Shown piece by piece: positions 6,863 through 10,998 of a stretch of DNA of 10,998 nucleotides (position 1 is the first letter of the stretch; the number at the start of each line of letters is the position of its first letter). The position numbers and the translations under genes are program-made. Location: contig JAATVK010000031.1 of assembly GCA_014523485.1 (NCBI GenBank), positions 1 to 10,998 of the forward strand, in the 5' to 3' direction. Origin of the DNA: Nitrososphaerales archaeon TH5894. GTDB taxonomy: Archaea > Thermoproteota > Nitrososphaeria > Nitrososphaerales > Nitrososphaeraceae. Under the pieces are notes generated by a model. It searched no databases. It was given only the letters and a program-made list of their open reading frames with translations, and had not been told where the DNA came from.

Positions 6863-6956
6863 TGGGGGAATCTTACAATTGGTTACCTAAATTACTTACT
6901 AGAATTCAACAATACTTTATTAGATTTTTATCTGGGTTAGTCAGTATCAATGATAC

Positions 6957-7466
6957 TTGAAGAATCAACGTGGTATAATAATAACAATGATTATTTTTAT
7001 GAGCTTTTTCTTATTAACCAGTTCCGATATAGCTGATTACACTTCGAGTGTTGATTTCAAGGAAAATACAGTAAACTCTACACTACAGGAAAATTATAAT
7101 ATATCTGAGGTTTTTGTTCAGACCAATACTTTTAATGATCATCATGAGCTAAATTCCAAATCAATTAATGTTTTAGAAAAAATAGTTAGTTATATTATTA
7201 CTCTTCAAGTAGTCCATAATTCTGGGGATACAATTAAGAGATCACTTATTGCCCAAGTAAATAATGCTATACTTATCTTGAAAGATGATGATTCAGATAA
7301 TGATAAAATTATTTGTAATAATTTTGTTAATAAATTTATATCTAATATAAAATTGTATGAACGAATAGGAGTTTTTAAACCGAATAGTTCCACCAAAATT
7401 TTAGAGGATGTTATAATACTCAAGAATTCATTATGTGCTTCAAACAATATAAATATCATTAAATAA
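6957..7466 (+). CDS. secreted protein with FIMAH-like helical domain
   Basis: TTG 6957 gives 169 residues beginning MKNQRG followed by a 17-residue hydrophobic core (IIITMIIFMSFFLLTSS), a proper signal peptide with a basic n-region. ATG 6987 would cut off that basic region, and TATA-like DNA (TTTTTATC, 6924-6932) lies about 28 bases before the TTG, so TTG is preferred. Residues 24-68 are a polar linker. Residues about 71-160 are helical: LEKIVSYIITL, then SLIAQVNNAILIL, then CNNFVNKFISNI, a Gly, SSTKILEDVIILKNSL. This order and spacing match the FIMAH domain found at the C-termini of many secreted bacterial and archaeal proteins (typical core: SL.AKLD.A...L, then C..L..FI..V, then G.L). Cys120 and Cys160 could pair. 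Usually FIMAH is an accessory to a larger protein; here it is nearly the whole mature protein. The function is unknown, perhaps surface adhesion or assembly. Confidence 0.65.
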   Translation: MKNQRGIIITMIIFMSFFLLTSSDIADYTSSVDFKENTVNSTLQENYNISEVFVQTNTFNDHHELNSKSINVLEKIVSYIITLQVVHNSGDTIKRSLIAQVNNAILILKDDDSDNDKIICNNFVNKFISNIKLYERIGVFKPNSSTKILEDVIILKNSLCASNNINIIK

Positions 7467-7622
7467 TGTCACCCTTAACTAGAATTTTATTCCTTCATTT
7501 AATATATCGATTTTTTGAAATGATAAATATAAAATTATAGGGTTATTATCACTAAAGACTTAAATTTTTATGCTAGGCAAAACAATTTAATACATTGTAA
7601 TGTTAAATAATATTCTTTAGGT

Positions 7623-7889
7623 ATGATACCACTAATTTTATCTGCAATTCTTGGATTCGCAGTTTCTGAAATATCAGTACACTATTGGAAGAAAAAAAAT
7701 CCCTCAAAAGTATATTTTTTTGAGAGACGAATCCATCATGGTGAAATAGGTGTAATACTGCTTTGCATTCTATCTCTGGCAAAGATTTCTCCTATATTAT
7801 CTTTATTTGTAATTGGATGTGGGTTAAGTCTTATTAAGGATGATTTTCAAGACAAATCGAAATGGTTTAAGTTTCAGAAAAAGCGATAA
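7623..7889 (+). CDS. small membrane protein with RIHHGEIG and KDD motifs (88 aa)
   Basis: ATG 7623 to TAA 7889. The protein has an N-terminal hydrophobic segment (about 2-18, IPLILSAILGFAVSEIS), a basic stretch, the motif RRIHHGEIG (35-43), then hydrophobic helices (43-54 and 57-70) ending in GLSLIKDDFQD (67-77) and a basic tail. The His-His-Gly before a helix and the Asp-Asp after it would lie close together at one membrane face, which looks like a metal site or a small-ligand pocket. I have a general memory of short archaeal and bacterial membrane proteins with an R-I-H-H-x-x-x-G motif and a downstream DD, but cannot name a family or function. The TATA-like TTTAATAC at 7586-7593 lies about 33 bases upstream, so promoter support is modest. 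Confidence 0.65.
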   Translation: MIPLILSAILGFAVSEISVHYWKKKNPSKVYFFERRIHHGEIGVILLCILSLAKISPILSLFVIGCGLSLIKDDFQDKSKWFKFQKKR

Positions 7890-7945
7890 AATAATATATT
7901 TATTTTCATGGATCAATAAAATAATATAGACAAAATATAAAAATT

Positions 7946-8170
7946 TTACTTGCAGTGAATCTCATAATTTACATTAAACATTGTAACTATGTTTTCTACA
8001 CTTTCATCAACAGAAAATCGACAAATTGTGATCCATTTATTATTTTTTAATACTTCAATTTTACCTTCTAATGAATCAGAGTATTCGAATTCTATTTCAA
8101 AGTTGTGTCTAAATTTTTTTTCTAGGTGATTAATAATTTTTTCTGAAGCGGTAATAAATAATTTTCTCAC
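7946..8170 (-). CDS. small hypothetical protein (74 aa)
   Basis: GTG 8170 to TAA 7946. The TATA-like TATAATTATAAG (around 8185-8197) lies 15-27 bases upstream, supporting the GTG start. Predicted from sequence: an N-terminal amphipathic helix (TASEKIINHLEKKFRHN), then strands FEIEFEYS, GKIEVLKNN and WITICRFS, and a second helix VDESVENIVTMFN, a compact alpha-beta domain. There is no signal peptide or membrane span. Cys50 and Cys73 are isolated. I do not recognise it. It precedes no gene on its strand closely enough to be in an operon; the zinc-finger gene lies 215 bases upstream of it on the same strand. Confidence 0.55.
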   Translation of the reverse strand: MRKLFITASEKIINHLEKKFRHNFEIEFEYSDSLEGKIEVLKNNKWITICRFSVDESVENIVTMFNVNYEIHCK

Positions 8171-8385
8171 TAAATTTTTATACTCTTATAATTATATTAT
8201 CTTTACTAATATTATTAACTTGTGTACATATTACTAAAACTTAATATTTACCCATTATACGTAACAGGATGAAAATAGATCTTTATTATTCTAATACCAT
8301 TTCTGTTTATAAAAATATTAATAGTTGTTATTTTATTATACGTTTTGAATTTTATTTATACTATAAAAATTAAATTAAATTTGTA

Positions 8386-8610
8386 TTATTTCAGGTTTTT
8401 GTGCCTTCTATAATCTATTTCTCTTTGTTTTTCTTCTTTCATGTGATGTAATCTTTCTTTTTCACTTAAAAATTGTTTTCCACAGTTACTGCATTTTCGA
8501 ATAATCTGTTTATGAATTTCTTTGGCATGTTTTAACAATTCCTCAGAAGTCCTAAATTTTTCTTTACAACTTGTACAATTGTTTTTCTTCTGCAATAAAA
8601 ATTTCAACAT
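8386..8610 (-). CDS. small C2H2 zinc-finger protein (74 aa)
   Basis: ATG 8610 to TGA/TAA region at 8386, 74 residues. The first finger is canonical in spacing: C12-X2-C15-X12-H28-X4-H33, with the F and L core positions (KFRTSEELLKH). The second begins C40-S-N-C43-GKQFLSEKERLHH, again with F and L in place and H56 at X12. However, no histidine follows at the usual 3-5 residues; H70 is the next, so this finger is extended or incomplete. The rest is strongly basic. C2H2 proteins of this size are numerous in soil Thaumarchaeota and are presumed to bind nucleic acid. A TATA-like TTTTAATAG (8636-8644) lies about 30 bases upstream. Transcription runs towards the 7946-8170 gene. Confidence 0.8.
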   Translation of the reverse strand: MLKFLLQKKNNCTSCKEKFRTSEELLKHAKEIHKQIIRKCSNCGKQFLSEKERLHHMKEEKQREIDYRRHKNLK

Positions 8611-9150
8611 TTAATTATAGATACTCTAAACTACTATTAAAATTCACCGTTGTTGTAATACTTTATATGATCTTTCCTATTTATTAAAATATTTATAAAA
8701 ACCCTCTAAGAGTTGTATATATTTCCAGCTGTTTTGTTTTTTATAATTCGCAATTCATTTAGTTTCTTTAGGAAATTTACATATTAACCGTAAAACCTAT
8801 GAATGTGAGTATTGCACGAAAATATTATGAATTAAAAATTAATTCATAATAAAAAATATTAAAATTTGGTAGCTCTATAAGGCTCCCATTTTTCATAATG
8901 TAAATTCACTCTATTGAATTAACGAATACCCAAGTTCCTGTTTTTGCTAACTGGATAGGAAGCAATCATGAAGAATTCTGATAAAATAATAACTTGAGAT
9001 GGTAGAAGAAGAAAATATAACAAATAAAACAATATATCCTAAACAAACAGCTTGTTAAAGCTATATTTCTGTGTGAATCAAGTATAATAATTAATCACTA
9101 ACAAATTTTTAATTTTTCCAACATTGTTAATCTTATAGAACCTACGCAAT
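8611..9150. other. non-coding AT-rich stretch with possible zinc-finger fragment and inverted repeat
   Basis: About 540 bases with no intact gene. The first 40 bases hold the promoter of the minus-strand zinc-finger gene. On the plus strand, 8747-8830 translates without interruption to 27 residues ending INRKTYECEYCTKIL and a stop; this looks like the linker and CX2C half of a C2H2 finger and may be a fragment of a dead zinc-finger gene. Directly overlapping its end is the inverted repeat at 8823-8851. From 8860 to 9150 I see only stops in all frames and nothing recognisable. Confidence 0.5.
8823..8851. repeat. perfect 13-bp inverted repeat with 3-base loop
   Basis: Bases 8823-8835 (TATTATGAATTAA) and 8839-8851 are exact reverse complements separated by AAA. 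As RNA it would form an AT-rich hairpin; as DNA it could be a dimer-binding site. It sits in a spacer more than 200 bases from any intact gene. Confidence 0.7.
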
Positions 9151-9387
9151 GTTTACTTTAGGAGAAAAATAATCAGCTTTTACGAAGGCCTAGTAACCAA
9201 TCTGTAACGGATTAGAAAAATCATCAAGAGAGAAGAAGGTGTTAGGTTGGCAGAGTGTAAAAATCTATAATTGAGAGATGATTTAAAATTTGAGATTCTA
9301 ATACTAAATTCGTATATGCTGAGTGAAGTATTGGTTATTAGAAAAAGTATAAATGATGCAAAATCAAAAGAGGTATATTTTAATTGA
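9151..9387 (+). pseudogene. possible decayed end of a family-2 glycosyltransferase (GT2/DPMS-like)
   Basis: In one plus-strand frame (codons from 9160) the translation has two in-frame stops but reads RRKIISFYEGLVTNL, then after the stops LRDDLKFEILILNSYML and EVLVIRKSINDAKSKEVYF. This follows the order and spacing of the C-terminal third of dolichol-phosphate-mannose-synthase-like GT2 domains: RRIIS.GA.LLA, then GYKILLEIL, then EVP..F..R..G.SK. The distance from RRKIIS to the SK signature is 70 residues against roughly 75-80 in the family. The reading is followed immediately, after a frameshift, by the GtrA gene, and GT2 and GtrA domains are commonly fused or adjacent. The N-terminal GT2 motifs were looked for and not found. 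The match is by eye and weak. Confidence 0.3.
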
Positions 9388-9881
9388 AAAATTATAAAAA
9401 AATAAAAGAACAATCTTCTCTCATTAACACTTTTATAATTGCTATTAATAAAATTTATTATCAAAAAGGCGAACTTACAAAATTCTATATAGTAGGAGGA
9501 ATTGGCTTAGTAATAAACTATTTTGTATCTTACTTCATTTTTACCTCTTTTCATCTTGATCATATTCAATCTAGTATCTTTGGAATTATTGTTTCTTTAT
9601 CTTCTAATTTTATGTTAAATAAACTCTGGACTTTTCAAGATAAAAACATGAAATATGACATAATATTAAGACAATATGTAAAATATTTTATTTTCAATTC
9701 TGTGGGGGTAGTACTACAATTATCAATAGTATACGGATTAGGAAAGACTAGTATTGATTATGGTTTGGTTGTTATAATTGCAATAGCCATTGCTTCTATC
9801 CTAAATTATATTGTCAATAAAAAATTTATTTTCAAGAATAAAAAAGAAATTGTAAATATACGTAACAAATTTTGGAATTAA
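9384..9881 (+). CDS. GtrA-family membrane protein
   Basis: 165 residues with four membrane spans (about 34-54, 61-76, 99-118 and 125-145) and the GtrA signatures: GELTKFYIVGGIGLVINY (29-46), NFMLNKLWTF (75-84) and its echo NYIVNKKFIF (141-150), each closing a helix pair. GtrA proteins are thought to flip or present polyprenol-phosphate sugars for glycosylation of lipids, polysaccharides or surface proteins, working with a GT2 enzyme. TTG 9384 directly follows an in-frame TAA and is the only start near the N-terminus; the next ATG would remove two helices. AAAGAGG (9367-9373) ends ten bases before it, a possible though distant ribosome site. Residues 13-32 resemble the linker helix found between GT2 and GtrA in fused proteins, and the DNA upstream looks like a ruined GT2, so this may be the surviving half of a fusion. 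Whether it is still expressed is unclear. Confidence 0.8.
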   Translation: MKNYKKIKEQSSLINTFIIAINKIYYQKGELTKFYIVGGIGLVINYFVSYFIFTSFHLDHIQSSIFGIIVSLSSNFMLNKLWTFQDKNMKYDIILRQYVKYFIFNSVGVVLQLSIVYGLGKTSIDYGLVVIIAIAIASILNYIVNKKFIFKNKKEIVNIRNKFWN

Positions 9882-10117
9882 AAAGGTAATATTCTTTTTT
9901 AAGTGACAAATATATTCAATTTTTTAATAATATACCTATTTTTATGCTTTACAATTAGTATTATTGAATAGATTTACAACTTCCTATAACAGAGATATTT
10001 GATTTAGAAATAAGATAATAATTTAATTTTCAAAATTATTTTATGCTATACACTTATTGTTAAGGTCTAACATAATACTTATCCTAAATGCCATCTTAGT
10101 TTCCAAACATATGTTAT

Positions 10118-10147
10118 TCTAAAACCTTTAGGTCTAAAACCTTTAGG
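10118..10147. repeat. 15-bp tandem duplication
   Basis: TCTAAAACCTTTAGG occurs twice in direct succession with no mismatch. The length is a multiple of three and lies in a frame that stays open for about 50 codons on the plus strand (ending TAA near 10228), where it gives LKPLG twice, but that frame has no start codon. Confidence 0.85.
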
Positions 10148-10177
10148 TATTGAAATTTTATTAGTGTTAGGAGATAA

Positions 10178-10330
10178 GATTCAAACAATCGTAGAAAAAG
10201 AGGTAATGTCCTTATACATACTGAAATAATGACTCTTTATATTGGTATCCTAATTTAAATTGATTATTTTACAATTAATTATCCCAGTTTAAAAATATGG
10301 AGAATATTGGTTAGATGTTATCTGATATAA
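10178..10330 (+). pseudogene. possible decayed winged-helix (HTH_45-like) regulator gene
   Basis: One frame reads DSNNRRKRGNVLIHTEIM and then, after a single in-frame TAA at 10256-10258, INYPSLKIWRILVRCYLI before a second stop at 10328. Small thaumarchaeal winged-helix proteins of the HTH_45 type start with RR.R..II..IL and continue about 30 residues later with LSY.QLK.YL..L...GLI; spacing here is 30 against about 32 residues, and the recognition-helix half fits well (NYPSLK.WRIL). There is no start codon and the KKTRIMY-like middle is gone. This is a by-eye match to a short motif. Confidence 0.3.
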
Positions 10331-10432
10331 TCTCTATCAAACTATCAATCAAGATCAACAACAAAAAACTATTTTAATATTTAAAATACTTCAACAGATA
10401 GATTAATAAAATATAAAAAAATTTATCTAACG

Positions 10433-10998
10433 ATGTTAAAAAACGCACCACACGGATGGAAAATTATTGATTATGAAAGAAATGTCTATTCAAACGAATA
10501 TCTTCAGGTATATGAAGATTTATTGGATATTAATGGCTGTAAAAAGATATACATTCGAGGAAAAAGAAAAAACTTTTCTACAGTTGTCCCTTTCCTTTCG
10601 GTAGATAAAATCTTAGTAATTAAAAGTTATAGACATTTAGTTGATTCATTACAATTTGAAATTCCTTCCGGATATATTGAAGATGGTGAATCTCCAAAGG
10701 ATGCTGCAATGCGTGAATTCAAAGAAGAAACGGGTTATACTTCCAATAAGATTTTATTTGTAGGAGAATATACTCTTGATTATTCTATGTTCGAACAAAA
10801 AGGTTACATATTTGCAGCTTATGACCTTGTACAAAATCAGCAACAACATCTAGGATTAATGGAAAGTATTACAATTGAATCGTTACCCATAGATCATGTC
10901 AAAGAAATGCTCTTTAATGGGAATATTTTAAATGCTGCCTCTATCGTTGCGTTATACAGATCTCTTGATTTTCATGAAAAAATTATAAAACAAAAATA
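10433..10998 (+). CDS. Nudix hydrolase, ADP-ribose pyrophosphatase-like (3' end outside window)
   Basis: ATG 10433 begins a frame that is open for 188 complete codons and reaches the last base; the final two bases, TA, may begin the stop codon. The complete Nudix box runs from G80 to Y102: G80-X5-E86, then X7 and REFKEETGY (94-102), with E98 and E99 as Mg ligands. The preceding ILVIKSYRHLVDSLQFEIPSG (60-80) matches ADP-ribose pyrophosphatases (QYR.....WE.PAG), so the likely reaction is hydrolysis of ADP-ribose or a related ADP-sugar to AMP and ribose-5-phosphate. Length (at least 188) is normal for that group. The C-terminal stretch (ESITIESLPIDHVKEML and GNILNAASIVAL) is the usual regulatory and dimer part, with the terminal helix in place. 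The enzyme should be cytoplasmic. A TATA-like ATAAAATATAAAA lies at 10406-10418 with no Shine-Dalgarno. A small uncertainty is whether the neighbourhood relic belongs to an older operon. Confidence 0.92.
   Translation, partial: MLKNAPHGWKIIDYERNVYSNEYLQVYEDLLDINGCKKIYIRGKRKNFSTVVPFLSVDKILVIKSYRHLVDSLQFEIPSGYIEDGESPKDAAMREFKEETGYTSNKILFVGEYTLDYSMFEQKGYIFAAYDLVQNQQQHLGLMESITIESLPIDHVKEMLFNGNILNAASIVALYRSLDFHEKIIKQK

Larger units (their letters stand above)
9882..10432. other. non-coding AT-rich stretch with tandem repeat and gene relic
   Basis: No intact gene in about 550 bases. It opens with a T-rich tract (ATTCTTTTTT, 9891-9900) that could end the GtrA transcript, contains a 15-bp tandem repeat at 10118-10147 and a possible winged-helix relic at 10178-10330, and ends with the Nudix promoter (ATAAAATATAAAA, 10406-10418, about 15-27 bases before ATG 10433). 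The rest shows nothing recognisable. Confidence 0.6.

Noticed and set aside
7205..7459. Minus-strand open frame of 84 codons
   Set aside because: Complementary shadow of the FIMAH-like gene, which has a signal peptide and domain pattern of its own.
9180..9464. Minus-strand open frame of 94 codons
   Set aside because: Overlaps the start of GtrA and the GT2 relic; the translation is low-complexity Phe/Ile/Ser/Leu and has no recognisable domain or promoter.
10072..10230. Plus-strand open frame of about 52 codons containing the 15-bp repeat
   Set aside because: No ATG, GTG or TTG near its beginning; it is open by chance or is part of a relic, so it is not called as a gene.
1..10998. tRNA, rRNA, insertion sequence, integrase, toxin-antitoxin or defence genes
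   Set aside because: Looked for on both strands by motif and by open frame; nothing supports any of them.

Overview
The window is AT-rich (roughly 30% G+C by eye) and looks archaeal, most likely from a soil-type ammonia-oxidising Nitrososphaeria/Thaumarchaeota genome of the Nitrosocosmicus or Nitrososphaera kind. The reasons are: starts with a TATA-like box about 25-30 bases upstream and no Shine-Dalgarno sequence (leaderless style); several tiny zinc-ribbon and C2H2 zinc-finger proteins; a Q/N-rich repeat protein; short membrane proteins; and long, gene-poor AT-rich spacers holding apparent gene relics. No rRNA, tRNA or ribosomal protein gene is present, so the assignment is inference.

Layout. 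1-990: 3' part of a long Q/N-rich repeat protein opening in a perfect 51-bp tandem repeat and closing with a folded-looking C-terminal domain. 1058-2479: amidase-signature enzyme with the complete Lys-Ser-Ser triad. 2561-2728: a tiny two-helix membrane protein. 2787-2996 and 3217-3384 (both minus): two miniature zinc-ribbon proteins. 3493-5040: FAD-linked oxidase of the GlcD/D-lactate dehydrogenase type. 5181-5627 (minus): strand-rich hypothetical protein. 5655-6412: gene-poor stretch. 6413-6862: four-helix CopD-like membrane protein. 6957-7466: secreted protein with a FIMAH-like helical domain. 7623-7889: small membrane protein with an RIHHGEIG motif. 7946-8170 and 8386-8610 (minus): a small hypothetical protein and a C2H2 zinc-finger protein. 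8611-9383: non-coding today, but its end resembles a decayed family-2 glycosyltransferase, directly before the GtrA-type membrane protein at 9384-9881. 9882-10432: non-coding, with a 15-bp tandem repeat and what looks like a dead winged-helix gene. 10433-10998: ADP-ribose-pyrophosphatase-like Nudix hydrolase, running off the window.

How the genes relate. Most genes have their own promoter-like box and are separated by spacers, so no multi-gene operon is evident. The two best understood enzymes (amidase and FAD-linked oxidase) lack the partner genes that would define a complex (GatB/GatC or GlcE/GlcF) inside the window. The theme is accessory: cell-surface or secreted proteins, small membrane proteins, small zinc-binding proteins that may act in regulation, and decaying genes. 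I see no defence locus, mobile element, CRISPR array or new multi-gene system. The best leads are the apparent loss of the glycosyltransferase half of a GT2-GtrA unit, the paired mini zinc-ribbon proteins with a palindrome at one promoter, and the actively duplicating surface-protein repeat.
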